Of a DNA stretch of 64,000 nucleotides, positions 53,855 through 63,456 are shown piece by piece (position 1 is the first letter of the stretch; each line of letters starts with the position of its first letter). The position numbers and the translations under genes are program-made. The notes beneath the pieces are model-generated. The model did not search any database. It worked only from the letters and a program-made list of their open reading frames with translations, and was not told where the DNA came from. Source of the DNA: Blastococcus sp. Marseille-P5729. Its GTDB lineage: Bacteria > Actinomycetota > Actinomycetes > Mycobacteriales > Antricoccaceae. The stretch lies in the NCBI RefSeq assembly GCF_900292035.1, contig NZ_OMPO01000001.1:1247192-1311191 (forward strand), given 5' to 3'.

Positions 53855-53909
53855 CCACCTGCGGTGGGTCTTACCTCGCTATAGCGAGGCAGAACGCAGC
53901 GCAGATGGG
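53855..53909. repeat. 55-bp hairpin repeat, copy 3
   Basis: CCACCTGCGGTGGGTCTTA, then CCTCGCTATAGCGAGG as a perfect inner palindrome, then CAGAACGCAGCGCAGATGG. It lies in the divergent region of phoD and the helicase gene. Confidence 0.75.
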
Positions 53910-53929
53910 GGTCGTGATTGGATGGGCGG

Positions 53930-56515
53930 ATGTCCCGGCTGGACCAGCATCTGGGGCCGGACGCCGGGCCCGACGACGTGTACGAGGCGTTCCTGCAATG
54001 GGCGACCGAGTCCGGCATCGAGCTCTATCCCCATCAGGACGAGGCGATCCTGGAGCTGCTCGGTGGCGCGAACGTCGTCCTCGCGACTCCCACCGGCTCC
54101 GGCAAGTCGCTGGTCGCCGCGGCCGGCATCCTCAACGCTCTCGCCGGCGACCGGGTCAGCTTCTACACGGCGCCGATCAAAGCGCTGGTCAACGAGAAGT
54201 TCTTCGATCTCTGCGCGCTGTTCGGGGCGGAGAACGTCGGGCTGCTGACCGGCGACTCCTCGGTCAACCCCGACGCACCGATCATCTGCTGCACCGCCGA
54301 GATCCTCGCCCACATCGCGCTCCGTGAAGGCCCGTCTGCCGACGTCGGGTTCGTCGTCGCCGACGAGTTCCACTACTACGGGGACCACGAGCGCGGCTGG
54401 GCCTGGCAGGTGCCGCTGCTCGAGCTCTCCAACGCGCAGTTCCTGCTCATGTCAGCCACGCTCGGCGACGTCACCGAGATCCGCGACGACCTCACTCGCC
54501 GCACCGGCCAGGAGACCGCCCTCGTCGCCGACGCCCCGAGGCCGGTGCCGCTCAGCTTCAGCTGGTCTCTCACGCCACTCGCCGAGACGGTCGAGGAACT
54601 GGTCACCACCCACCAGGCTCCGGTGTACGTCGTCCACACCACCCAGGCTGCCGCGATCGAGCACGCCCGCTCGCTGCTGCAGACCACGCTCACCACCCGC
54701 GAGGAGAAGGACGCGATCGCCGAGAAGATCGGCGACTTTCGATTCTCGGCCGGTTTCGGCAAGACCCTCTCGCGACTGCTGCGCGCGGGTATCGGCGTTC
54801 ACCACGCTGGCATGCTGCCGAAGTACCGACGGCTCGTGGAGCAGCTGGCACAGGCCGGGCTGCTGAAGGTCATCTGCGGCACCGATACCCTCGGCGTCGG
54901 CATCAACGTCCCGATCCGGACGGTGCTGTTCACCTCCCTGGCGAAGTTCGACGGACGGCGCGAGCGGATCCTGCGCACCCGGGAGTTCCAGCAAATCGCC
55001 GGTCGCGCGGGGCGGGCGGGCTTCGACACCGTCGGGTACGTCGTGGTCCAGGCGCCCGAGCACGTGATCGAGAACGAGCGCGCCAAGGCGAAGTCCGAGG
55101 CGAAGAACGCAGCGAACCCCAAGAAGAAGAGCAAGCCGCAGCTGAAGAAGGCGCCGCCGGGCACGGTGGTGTGGAGCGAGCAGACCTTCGACAAGCTCGT
55201 CGCGGGCGCCCCTGAGCAGCTGCGTTCGCGGATGAAGGTCGACAACGCGATGCTGATCAACGTGGGCGCCCGCGAGGAGGACGCCGTCGAGGTCCTGCGG
55301 CGACTGCTCACCGACAACCACGAGCCGCGCGCCAACCAGGTCAAGCTCGCCCGGCGGGCGCTGCGGCTCACCCGCAGCCTGCTGCGCAGCGGCGTGGCCC
55401 GCCGGCTGGACGAGCCCGATCGGTACGGACGGCGCTACGTCCTGACCGAGGACCTCCCCTACGACTTCGCTCTCAACCAGCCGCTCGCCCACTTCGCGCT
55501 CGCCGCGCTCGAGCTGCTCGACCCAGCCCGCGAGAGCTACCCGCTCGACGTGGTCTCGGTCGTCGAGTCGGTGCTCGAGGCGCCGCGTGCGATCCTGTTC
55601 GCTCAACAGGACGCAGCGAAGCGGGAGGCCGTGGCCGAGCTGAAGGCGGACGGCGTCGAGTACGACGAACGTATGCGGCTGCTCGACGACATCACCTGGC
55701 CGCGTCCGCTGGCTGACGAGCTCGCGGCGGCGTACGAGCTGTACCGGCAGGGCCATCCGTGGATGCCCGAGCATGCCGTCGATCCGAAGTCGATCGTGCG
55801 GGAGATGTACGAGCAGGCCATGGGCTTTCACGACTTCATCAGTCGCTACCAGCTCGCCCGCTCCGAAGGGTTGCTGCTGCGCTATCTGACGGACGCCTAC
55901 CGCACGCTGCGCCAGACCGTGCCGGAGTCGGCGCGCACGCCCGAGCTCGACGACATCGAGGCGTGGCTTCGGGAGACCGTGCGGCAGGTCGACTCGAGCC
56001 TGCTGGACGAGTGGACGGCGCTCGCCGACCCCTCGGCGGCCGCGGCCACACGAGAGGAGGCGGTCTCGGGGCCGCCGCCGCTGTCCTCACAGGAGCGGGT
56101 CCTAAAGGTCATGGTGCGCAGCGCCATGCTCGCCCGCGTGCAGCACATCTCGCTCGACCGCGTCGATGCGCTCGTCGCCGCGGACGCCACGGCAGCCGGC
56201 AAGTGCGACCCGCCGCGCGAGCCGGTAATGACCCGAGCGGCGTGGGACGCGGCGCTCGATGCCTACTACGACGAGCACGAGTCACTGATCGCGGACGGCG
56301 ACGCACGCTCGCTGGCGAACCTGCGGATCGAGCCGGCATCCGGCCCACAGCCTGGCGGCGACCCTGACATCGATGCACGTCTATGGAACGTGCGGCAGAC
56401 GCTGCTTGATCCGGAAGGCAACCGTGACTGGGTGGTGGACGCCGTCGTCGACCTCGACGCGACCGACGCGGCCGGCGAGCTCGTGCTGCTCACGACCGCC
56501 ATGCATCGCCTGTAG
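53930..56515 (+). CDS. DEAD/DEAH-box helicase with DUF3516
   Basis: An 861-aa Ski2-like RNA helicase. Walker A is ATPTGSGKSLVAAAG, motif II VVADEFHYYGDH, motif III LLMSATLGD, motif VI QIAGRAGRAGFDTVGY. A Lys-rich insertion (KSEAKNAANPKKKSKPQLKK) follows the helicase core, and the last 350 residues form DUF3516. The ATG at 53930 follows a 55-bp repeat; a TTG 12 bases upstream is the alternative. Actinobacterial members are thought to act in RNA turnover like HelY. Monocistronic. Confidence 0.93.
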   Translation: MSRLDQHLGPDAGPDDVYEAFLQWATESGIELYPHQDEAILELLGGANVVLATPTGSGKSLVAAAGILNALAGDRVSFYTAPIKALVNEKFFDLCALFGAENVGLLTGDSSVNPDAPIICCTAEILAHIALREGPSADVGFVVADEFHYYGDHERGWAWQVPLLELSNAQFLLMSATLGDVTEIRDDLTRRTGQETALVADAPRPVPLSFSWSLTPLAETVEELVTTHQAPVYVVHTTQAAAIEHARSLLQTTLTTREEKDAIAEKIGDFRFSAGFGKTLSRLLRAGIGVHHAGMLPKYRRLVEQLAQAGLLKVICGTDTLGVGINVPIRTVLFTSLAKFDGRRERILRTREFQQIAGRAGRAGFDTVGYVVVQAPEHVIENERAKAKSEAKNAANPKKKSKPQLKKAPPGTVVWSEQTFDKLVAGAPEQLRSRMKVDNAMLINVGAREEDAVEVLRRLLTDNHEPRANQVKLARRALRLTRSLLRSGVARRLDEPDRYGRRYVLTEDLPYDFALNQPLAHFALAALELLDPARESYPLDVVSVVESVLEAPRAILFAQQDAAKREAVAELKADGVEYDERMRLLDDITWPRPLADELAAAYELYRQGHPWMPEHAVDPKSIVREMYEQAMGFHDFISRYQLARSEGLLLRYLTDAYRTLRQTVPESARTPELDDIEAWLRETVRQVDSSLLDEWTALADPSAAAATREEAVSGPPPLSSQERVLKVMVRSAMLARVQHISLDRVDALVAADATAAGKCDPPREPVMTRAAWDAALDAYYDEHESLIADGDARSLANLRIEPASGPQPGGDPDIDARLWNVRQTLLDPEGNRDWVVDAVVDLDATDAAGELVLLTTAMHRL

Positions 56516-56539
56516 ACCTGCTCTCCCCGACGGGCTTGC

Positions 56540-57523
56540 TCAGGTGGGCGGGTAGACCACCACACGGCCGATCACCTGGCGGGAGCCGATCAGCTCCAGA
56601 GCAGCCGGGAGGTCATCGAAGTCGTACGTTGTCACGCGTGGGTGCAGCGCACCTGCCTGATACATCTGCACCAGGCTGTCGTGCACCCGTCGCCGGTAGG
56701 CACGATCCTCGCGGAAGGGCCGCATCCGGAAGCCGACGACGTCGTAGTTCTTCAGCAACGCGTGGTTCGTGGGCGCTTGCGCTATCGTGCCGCCGGCGAA
56801 GCCGACGACGACCAGCCGGCCCTCGACTGCCATGATCCTGCGGGACCGGTCGAAGGTGTCCCCACCGACCGGGTCGAACACGACGTCCACCCCACGACCC
56901 CCGGTGAGCTCCTTGACGACCTCGACGAAGTCATCGGTGCGGTGGTCGATGACGACGTCCGCCCCGAACTCCCGGCAGGCCTGGGCCTTCTGCTCTCCAC
57001 CCGCGACCGCGATGACCCGGGCACCGGACGCCTTCGCGATCTGCACCGCGGCCATCCCCACGCCGCCGCTGGCACCGTGCACGACGACGGTCTCACCGAC
57101 CTGCAGCCGCCCGCGACGCATCAACCCGACGTACGCCGTCTGATAGGCAACGAACAGGACGGCGGCGTGCTCGGGCGACATCTTGTCGGGTACCGGGAGC
57201 AGCCGGTCCGGGGTGGCCGCGATGCGCGAGGTGAGCGTGATGCCGCCCTTGCCTCCGGCGAGCGCGATTACCCGCTGACCCTCCGTCAGCCCGGACCCGG
57301 CGGGAGCGCGCAGCACCCGGGCGGAGGACTCCCCGCCAAGACCGAAGGGCAGGTCGGGCTTGTCGTGGTAGAGGCCTTGCGCCATCAGCCAGTCGGGGAA
57401 CCCGACGCTGACCGCCTCGACCTCCAGCAGCACCTCGCCATCGGCGGGCTCGGGCTCTGGAATATCCACCTGCTCGATCACCGAGGGCGGCTCGCCCAGC
57501 CTAGTCACGTGCCATGTCCGCAT
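56540..57523 (-). CDS. Quinone/zinc-type MDR oxidoreductase (NADPH:quinone reductase family)
   Basis: A 327-aa medium-chain dehydrogenase/reductase without zinc ligands. The GroES-like N domain has VLLEVEAVSVGFPDWLMAQG and FGLGGESSARVL, then GQRVIAL; the Rossmann domain has VVHGASGGVGMAAVQIAKA and the NADPH site VAGGEQKAQACREFGAD. VDVVFDPVGGDTF is typical of quinone oxidoreductases. It converges with the helicase gene, 24 bases away. The electron acceptor is unknown. Confidence 0.9.
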   Translation of the reverse strand: MRTWHVTRLGEPPSVIEQVDIPEPEPADGEVLLEVEAVSVGFPDWLMAQGLYHDKPDLPFGLGGESSARVLRAPAGSGLTEGQRVIALAGGKGGITLTSRIAATPDRLLPVPDKMSPEHAAVLFVAYQTAYVGLMRRGRLQVGETVVVHGASGGVGMAAVQIAKASGARVIAVAGGEQKAQACREFGADVVIDHRTDDFVEVVKELTGGRGVDVVFDPVGGDTFDRSRRIMAVEGRLVVVGFAGGTIAQAPTNHALLKNYDVVGFRMRPFREDRAYRRRVHDSLVQMYQAGALHPRVTTYDFDDLPAALELIGSRQVIGRVVVYPPT

Positions 57524-57573
57524 GCGCCCACCTTAGGGACCCGGCGTCCACTCGACGCCACCCACGCCTTGAC

Positions 57574-59502
57574 TTACGCGGTGCCGTTCGCGCGAGCGGC
57601 CTCGGCATTCGCGGCCTTCCCGCCGGGCACCTGGGAGATCAACGTCGTGCCGGACCGGGGCAGCACGGTGTCGTCGGTAACCGGCACGTATCGCCCTCCG
57701 ATCTTCGCCAGCAGGATCGTCGCCTGGTCGCCGTACCGTGATCTGAAGTCGTCCAGCGTGTAGGCCTCGGTGAGCTTGGTGCTGCGGACCCGCATACCTC
57801 GCCGGGTCCGGTGGTCGAGCTCCTCGAAGGTGAGCGCCGGCGAGCCGAGGCTGGGTGCGGTCAGGTGACGGGCCGGGAGCGCCTTGGTCTTGGCACCCTT
57901 GATCGACAACGTCGCCTCCTCGTGCCGCTTGAGCTGGTAGACGTTCGGCTTGCCGAAGACGGGGGCGAACTGTCGTGCTGCGGTCGCGTTCACCTCATCG
58001 TCCGAGGTGACTGCAAGCAGGGTTCCGAAGCCGGCGAGTGGCATGTCGTCAGCGGCGTACTCGCTGAGGATGTGGGTGAACTCGACGTCCACACCGACCG
58101 ACCGGCAGGCCTTCACGGCGCTGTAGTCGCGGGTGACGACCTTGACCGCCGTGCCGTCCTCGGCGACCCGCTGAGCGGCCTGCACTGCCCAGGTAGGCGC
58201 GCCCGCGAAGACCACCCCGGTGGGGTTGGTGCTGGCGAGCCCGAGGCGTTCGGCGAGGCGCCCGACGCCAAGACCGTAGATGGTCACCGACCCCACGATG
58301 AAGGCGAACACGAGCGGGACCAGAGTGTCTGCCTGGTCGGCGAGGAGGGTCAGATCGTTCGATCGCGGGCCGTTCTGGACGCCGGCCGCGGCGTGGTCGA
58401 GCTGCAACGCGAAGATACTCATGATCGCCGCCGCCACGATTCCGCGCGGCGCCATCGCGGCCAGCAGGATCCGCTCACGCGTGGTCGCATCGCTGCCCCA
58501 GAGCCCGACGAAGATGCTGACCGGGCGCACGACGATTACCAGCAGCGCCAGGAACAGCAGTGCCTGTGGCAGGACGTCGACCAGCTGCGCCCAGGTGATC
58601 CGTCCGGCGAGCAGCACGAACAGGACGCCGACGAACAGGACCTGCAGGTGCTCCTTGAACTCCAGCACCCGTTCGAGGTGCAGATCCGCCCGGTTCGCCA
58701 GGTAGATACCCATGACGGTCACCGTGAGCAGACCCGTCTCGTGCTGGAGCATGTTCGACAGGGTGAGGGCGCCGAGCGCTGCGGCGAGATAGGCGATGCC
58801 GTCGAGAAAGTCCGGGATCAGGTGCCGTCGCGTCAGCTGTGCCATCACCCAGCCCACTCCGAGGCCGATGCCGAAGCCGATCGCGAGGGTGTAAAGCAAC
58901 CCGAGCACGACGGCTCCGATCGCGCCGTCCTGCCCGGCGACGATCGCCTGATAGACGAGGACGGCGAGGACTGCGCCGATCGGGTCGACGACGATCCCCT
59001 CCCAGCGCAACAGGGACGCGACCCGGCGCGTGGGGCGCAGCTGCCGCAGGATCGGGCTGATGACGGTGGGGCCGGTGACGACCAGGATCGCGCCGGCCAG
59101 CAGCGCAATGCGCCAGTCGTAGCCGATCAGCAGCGCCGCTGCGGTGATGAGTGCCCAGGCGATGAGGACGACGACGGTGCACAGTCGTCTGACCGACGTG
59201 CCGAGGTCACGGATCTGCTTGAACTTCAGCGTGAGCGATCCCTCGAAGAGGATCACTCCGACCGCGAGCGTCGTCCCTCCGAAGAGCATCTCGCGGTCGA
59301 TGATCTCCTCGGGAGAGATGAGCTGGCCGAGTCCGAAGCCCACGACGAGCAGCACGAGGATCCCGGGGACGCGTAGCCGGCTCGCCAGCCACTGGCACAG
59401 GACGGCGATCACCAGCACGAGGGCGAGATAGCTGCCGGGCTGGGCGGCGGTGAACGCGTCGCTCACCCCGGAGGCCAGCAGGTCGCTTGGGTAGAAATGC
59501 AC
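57574..59502 (-). CDS. Monovalent cation:proton antiporter (CPA1) with TrkA-N domain
   Basis: A 642-aa protein. About 12 membrane segments span residues 15-420 with the antiporter core GPTVISPILRQLRPTRR, WEGIVVDPIGAVLAVL and AMAPRGIVAAAIMS. A cytoplasmic TrkA-N domain follows (VVFAGAPTWAVQAAQRV, VKVVTRDYSAVKACRSVG, LAVTSDDEVN) and a C-terminal TrkA-C-like portion with GTTLISQVPGG. Such proteins exchange Na+ or K+ for H+ and are gated by nucleotides through the Trk domain. Cation specificity is not evident. Confidence 0.9.
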   Translation of the reverse strand: MHFYPSDLLASGVSDAFTAAQPGSYLALVLVIAVLCQWLASRLRVPGILVLLVVGFGLGQLISPEEIIDREMLFGGTTLAVGVILFEGSLTLKFKQIRDLGTSVRRLCTVVVLIAWALITAAALLIGYDWRIALLAGAILVVTGPTVISPILRQLRPTRRVASLLRWEGIVVDPIGAVLAVLVYQAIVAGQDGAIGAVVLGLLYTLAIGFGIGLGVGWVMAQLTRRHLIPDFLDGIAYLAAALGALTLSNMLQHETGLLTVTVMGIYLANRADLHLERVLEFKEHLQVLFVGVLFVLLAGRITWAQLVDVLPQALLFLALLVIVVRPVSIFVGLWGSDATTRERILLAAMAPRGIVAAAIMSIFALQLDHAAAGVQNGPRSNDLTLLADQADTLVPLVFAFIVGSVTIYGLGVGRLAERLGLASTNPTGVVFAGAPTWAVQAAQRVAEDGTAVKVVTRDYSAVKACRSVGVDVEFTHILSEYAADDMPLAGFGTLLAVTSDDEVNATAARQFAPVFGKPNVYQLKRHEEATLSIKGAKTKALPARHLTAPSLGSPALTFEELDHRTRRGMRVRSTKLTEAYTLDDFRSRYGDQATILLAKIGGRYVPVTDDTVLPRSGTTLISQVPGGKAANAEAARANGTA

Positions 59503-59613
59503 CCAGCAAGGCTAGTGATCCGGGCATCGGCTCGCGATGGTCCGCGGCGCACTGTGACTGTGTCTCCGCTCATGCCGATCGCAGTCACCCACCGCGTCCG
59601 ACGTACCGCCCTC

Positions 59614-59683
59614 CCGGCGGGGTCACAGCAGGTCGTCGGTCACCCCGTCCGGCGGGGTCACAGCAGGTCGTCGGTCAGCCCGT
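59614..59683. repeat. Two tandem 35-bp repeats at the putA stop
   Basis: Unit 1 (59614-59648) and unit 2 (59649-59683) differ at one base. Unit 2 contains the putA stop and last codons. The duplication therefore adds a copy of the C terminus after the stop, with no effect on the protein. Confidence 0.85.
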
Positions 59684-62600
59684 CCGGCGTGCCGAACCGG
59701 TGCGCCGTGATCGCAACCGCCTGCTCGCGCACGAACGGCAGGAGCTCGACCTCGCCTGCGGATACGACCGGCCCTGCGTACACGGCCAGGTCAGGAGAGC
59801 CGTCCACGGCCTCGAACAGCGCCGTCACCGCGGCCCGCGCTGCGTCGGCGTCGCCGTCCCAGTCCAGGACCAGGCGCACCCGCGGGTCGCCTCCGTCGTC
59901 CGCCGATGCCGGCACGCGAGTCCACTGCAAAGCCCGCTTCTGGAACTGTTCGGTGGACTCGACCACGACCGTCGCCCGCTCGGCGATCCGCACGGCAGTC
60001 ATCACCTCGGAGGGCAGATCGCGCGGAACACTCACCGTCAGCGGCGCGCCGGCGCGCACCCCGGCCGCCAGCACCCGCAGCAGATGCACGACGGGGCCAG
60101 ACTCATGGCGGACCAGCACGGGGAGCGGCAGATGCCGCAGCACGTTGCGCTCGGCCACCAGAGCGCTGATGTCGTGCGCCGCACCGAAGGACGTCCGCCA
60201 CGCGGTGTCATCGAGGGCGATGGCGGACAACAGCCAGGCGACCTCCGCGGGCGTGATCACCGCGTCGTCCACGCGGTCGGCAGCAGCGACCAACCCGGCG
60301 ACCACCTCGTGATCGAGGCCGCGCCCCGCGCCCGCCGTGGGCCGCGCGCCGTCAATGCCCTCGACCGGACGGTCGTGCCAGGTGCCGAGTCCGTGCAGGT
60401 AGTGCGGGCCACCCGCCTTGGTGCCGGCGCCGACGGCCGAGCGCTTCCAGCCGCCGAATGGCTGGCGCCGCACGATGGCGCCGGTGATCCCGCGGTTGAC
60501 GTAGAGGTTGCCGGCGCGCACGTGCTCGAGCCAGTAGCCGATCTCGTCGGCGTCCAGCGAGTGCAGCCCAGAGGTCAGGCCGTAGTCCACGGCGTTGACC
60601 AGCCCGACCGCTTCCTTCAGGGACTGCGCGCTCATCACGCCCAGCACCGGGCCGAAGTACTCCGTCAGGTGCGCATCTGAGCCCGGTCGCACGCCAGTCC
60701 GGATCCCGGGAGACCACAGCCGCTCGGTGTCGTCCAGCCGTCGCGGCTGCAGCAGCCACCGCTCACCGTCGGCGAGCTGGGTCAGCCCACGCGTCAGCTT
60801 CTCGCCCGGCGGCTCGATTACCGGACCCATCTGGGCGCGCGGATCCGCGGGGTAGCCCACGTGTAGTGAGGACGCCGCATCGAGCAGCTGGTGACGGAAG
60901 CGCTTCGACGTGGCGACCGAGCCGACCAGGATGACCAGCGAGGACGCCGAGCACTTCTGGCCGGCATGCCCGAAGGCCGAGCTCACCACGTCCTTGGCGG
61001 CGAGGTCGAGGTCGGCGCTCGGGGTGACGATGATCGCGTTCTTCCCCGACGTCTCGGCCAGCAGCGGCAGGTCGGAGCGGAAGGACCGGAACAGCTTCGC
61101 GGTTTCGTAGCCGCCGGTGAGGATGACCCGCTCGACGTCCGGGTGCGTGATGAGGCTGCGGCCTACCTCGTCCTCGTCGTCCGGATCGATCGAGATGAAC
61201 GAGACCAGCTGCTCGGCGTCCGCGATCCCCGCCTCGCGAAGGCCCGCACGGATCGCGTCGTAGGCCACCGCTCCGGTGCGCACGGACTGGGGCGCGGGCT
61301 TGAACACGACCGGGGAACCCGCGGCGAGGGCGGCGAGCACGCCACCGACCGGGATGGCGACGGGGAAGTTCCACGGCGGGATCACCACGGTGAGCCGGGA
61401 AGGTTCGAACCGCGCGCCGGCGACCTCGTCGAGGCCGCGGGCCAGCCGTCCGTAGTAGCGCGCGAAGTCGATGGCCTCAGAGATCTCCGGGTCGCCCTGA
61501 TCGAGCGTCTTGCCGGTCTCGGCGGCGACCACCTCGAGCAGGTCGCCACGACGCAGTTCCAGCTGGTCGCCGATCAGCCGCAGGACGGCCTCTCGCTCGG
61601 CCCCGGAGCGGGTCCGCCACGTCTCACCGGCGCGCCCGGCGGCCCTGAGGACGGCGTCGATCTGGTCCGCGTTGCGCACGCGAGCGGATTCCACGGTGTC
61701 CCGGCCGAGGGAGGAGCTTGGGATGCGCGAGGTGATCTGCCGACCCCAGTCCCGATTGGCCTCGAGCGAGGGGTCGGTGTCCGGGGTGTTCGCGAAGCCG
61801 TCCACGGCCAGCGGCACCGGGCCGGTCTCGCCGGTCAGCCGGTTCTGCGAGCGCTGCGGCGCGGGGACGGTCAGGTCGACGTCCTGCACGGAGGCCAGGA
61901 AGCGCTGCTCCTCCCGGTCGAATAGTCGCTGGTCCGAGTCGAGCTCGAAGACCGCTGACATGAAGTTCTCCTGGCTGGCGCCCTCCTCCAGGCGACGGAC
62001 CAGATAGGAGATGGCGACGTCGAACTCGGCCGGGTGGACGACCGGGGTGTAGAGCAGCAGTGAGCCGACGTCCTTCTTGACGGCCTCGGCTTGCCCGGTG
62101 GCCATGCCGAGCAGCATCTCGAACTCCACGTCCGGCGCTCGAGTGGACGTCGCCGTGGACGACGTCGGGGCCGGCGTCATGGTCGACTCCGTGGTCGACG
62201 TTGCTGCGGCGCCCGGCCAGGTGGTGCTCAGTCCTCGGTCCTGCGCCAGGAGCCAGGCCAGAGCGATGTCGAACAGGTTGTGGCCCGCGACGCCGACCCG
62301 CACGTTCCGGGTGTGCTCCGGGGTAAGGGCGTAGTTGAGCACCCGCTTGTAGTTGGCATCGGTGGCCTGCTTGGTCTGGTAAGGAGCTTGTGGCCACCCC
62401 ATGAGGGAGGCCTGCATCTGCTCCATAGGCAGGTTGGCCCCTTTGACCACCCGCACCTTGATCGGCGCTCCCCCGGCGTCCACCCGCTCGGCGGCCCATG
62501 CCTGCAGGCGCGTCATCGCCTCCATGGCGTCCGGCAGGTAGGCCTGCAGAACGATGCCGGCGGGCAAGGTTCTCAGCTCAGGGTGGTCCATGATCCGCAT

Positions 62601-63353
62601 GAACACCGCCAGGGTCATGTCGAGGTCGTGGTACTCCTCCATGTCGAGGTTGATGAAGGTGGCACCGGCGGCGGAGCAGGCCTGGCGGGCCGCGAGCTGA
62701 TAGAGCGGCAGCAGGTGCTCGGTGACCTCGTCGACGGCCTGCTCGAACGCCCAAGGGCTGTGCGGAGCGGTGGCGGCCGAGACCTTGACCGAGACGTAGT
62801 CGACATCCGGACGCTCGATCAGCGTCCGGATGCCGGTCAGGCGGCGCTCGGCCTCCTCACGCCCCAGGATCGCCTCGCCCAGGAGGTTGATGTTCAGGCG
62901 GACGCCGGGACGACGGATCTTGGCGATGGCCGGACCAAGCCGGGACTCGGACGCATCGACGATCAGATGCGAGACGAGACTGCGCAGCACCCTGCGGGCT
63001 ACGGGGACGGCGACGCGGGGTACGAGCGGGGCGAGGCGGCCGCCCACGCGCATGGCGAGCTTCATGTACCAGGGCAGGAAGGTCGGAACGCGTGCGGCGA
63101 GATCGCGTAGCGCTTCAGCGGCGATTCGCGTGTCCTCGGGGCGGACGACGCGGTCCACGAACCCGACGGTGAACTCCAGCCCGTGCGGGTCCTCGAGCAC
63201 GCCGGCGAGCTGTCGCGCCGCGAAGCCGGCGGGATGCTGGAGCGCCGCGGCCAGCCACACCCTGACCTGCAGGACGGCTGCCGGGGCGAGGCGCCGTAGA
63301 TCGGCGGGGTCTGGGTGGCCGATGGGGGCGGGGGCGGACGAATCGGATGGCAT
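59658..63353 (-). CDS. putA: Bifunctional proline dehydrogenase / P5C dehydrogenase
   Basis: A 1231-aa PutA oxidising proline to glutamate. The N-terminal PRODH barrel has VDYVSVKVSAATAPHSPWAF, ATFINLDMEEYHDLD, KVRVVKGANLPMEQ and VGVAGHNLFD. The P5C dehydrogenase part has VVIPPWNFPVAIPVGG, LAETSGKNAIIVTP and the catalytic Cys in FGHAGQKCSASSL, and a C-terminal domain follows to the end. A 33-residue Ser/Thr/Ala/Pro-rich insert (62130-62228) sits in the PRODH part before VEFEMLLGMATGQAE. The start at 63353 avoids an upstream extension that lies opposite the LysR gene. LysR is divergent and probably its regulator. Confidence 0.95.
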   Translation of the reverse strand: MPSDSSAPAPIGHPDPADLRRLAPAAVLQVRVWLAAALQHPAGFAARQLAGVLEDPHGLEFTVGFVDRVVRPEDTRIAAEALRDLAARVPTFLPWYMKLAMRVGGRLAPLVPRVAVPVARRVLRSLVSHLIVDASESRLGPAIAKIRRPGVRLNINLLGEAILGREEAERRLTGIRTLIERPDVDYVSVKVSAATAPHSPWAFEQAVDEVTEHLLPLYQLAARQACSAAGATFINLDMEEYHDLDMTLAVFMRIMDHPELRTLPAGIVLQAYLPDAMEAMTRLQAWAAERVDAGGAPIKVRVVKGANLPMEQMQASLMGWPQAPYQTKQATDANYKRVLNYALTPEHTRNVRVGVAGHNLFDIALAWLLAQDRGLSTTWPGAAATSTTESTMTPAPTSSTATSTRAPDVEFEMLLGMATGQAEAVKKDVGSLLLYTPVVHPAEFDVAISYLVRRLEEGASQENFMSAVFELDSDQRLFDREEQRFLASVQDVDLTVPAPQRSQNRLTGETGPVPLAVDGFANTPDTDPSLEANRDWGRQITSRIPSSSLGRDTVESARVRNADQIDAVLRAAGRAGETWRTRSGAEREAVLRLIGDQLELRRGDLLEVVAAETGKTLDQGDPEISEAIDFARYYGRLARGLDEVAGARFEPSRLTVVIPPWNFPVAIPVGGVLAALAAGSPVVFKPAPQSVRTGAVAYDAIRAGLREAGIADAEQLVSFISIDPDDEDEVGRSLITHPDVERVILTGGYETAKLFRSFRSDLPLLAETSGKNAIIVTPSADLDLAAKDVVSSAFGHAGQKCSASSLVILVGSVATSKRFRHQLLDAASSLHVGYPADPRAQMGPVIEPPGEKLTRGLTQLADGERWLLQPRRLDDTERLWSPGIRTGVRPGSDAHLTEYFGPVLGVMSAQSLKEAVGLVNAVDYGLTSGLHSLDADEIGYWLEHVRAGNLYVNRGITGAIVRRQPFGGWKRSAVGAGTKAGGPHYLHGLGTWHDRPVEGIDGARPTAGAGRGLDHEVVAGLVAAADRVDDAVITPAEVAWLLSAIALDDTAWRTSFGAAHDISALVAERNVLRHLPLPVLVRHESGPVVHLLRVLAAGVRAGAPLTVSVPRDLPSEVMTAVRIAERATVVVESTEQFQKRALQWTRVPASADDGGDPRVRLVLDWDGDADAARAAVTALFEAVDGSPDLAVYAGPVVSAGEVELLPFVREQAVAITAHRFGTPDGLTDDLL

Positions 63354-63402
63354 AGAGCGATTGTGACTCGGATGAGCATCCGGGAACAGCGAATGCTTTC
63401 GT

Positions 63403-63432
63403 ACAATATCGTTCGGATTATCCGACGATTGT
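63403..63432. promoter_or_regulatory. Quasi-palindrome between putA and the LysR gene
   Basis: TCGGAT-T-ATCCGA forms the centre, with ATCG/CGAT and ACAAT/ATTGT symmetric further out after small offsets. It lies in the 103-base divergent region, the usual place for a LysR operator. Confidence 0.55.
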
Positions 63433-63456
63433 TCGGAGGGATGTGGGGGTGGACCA

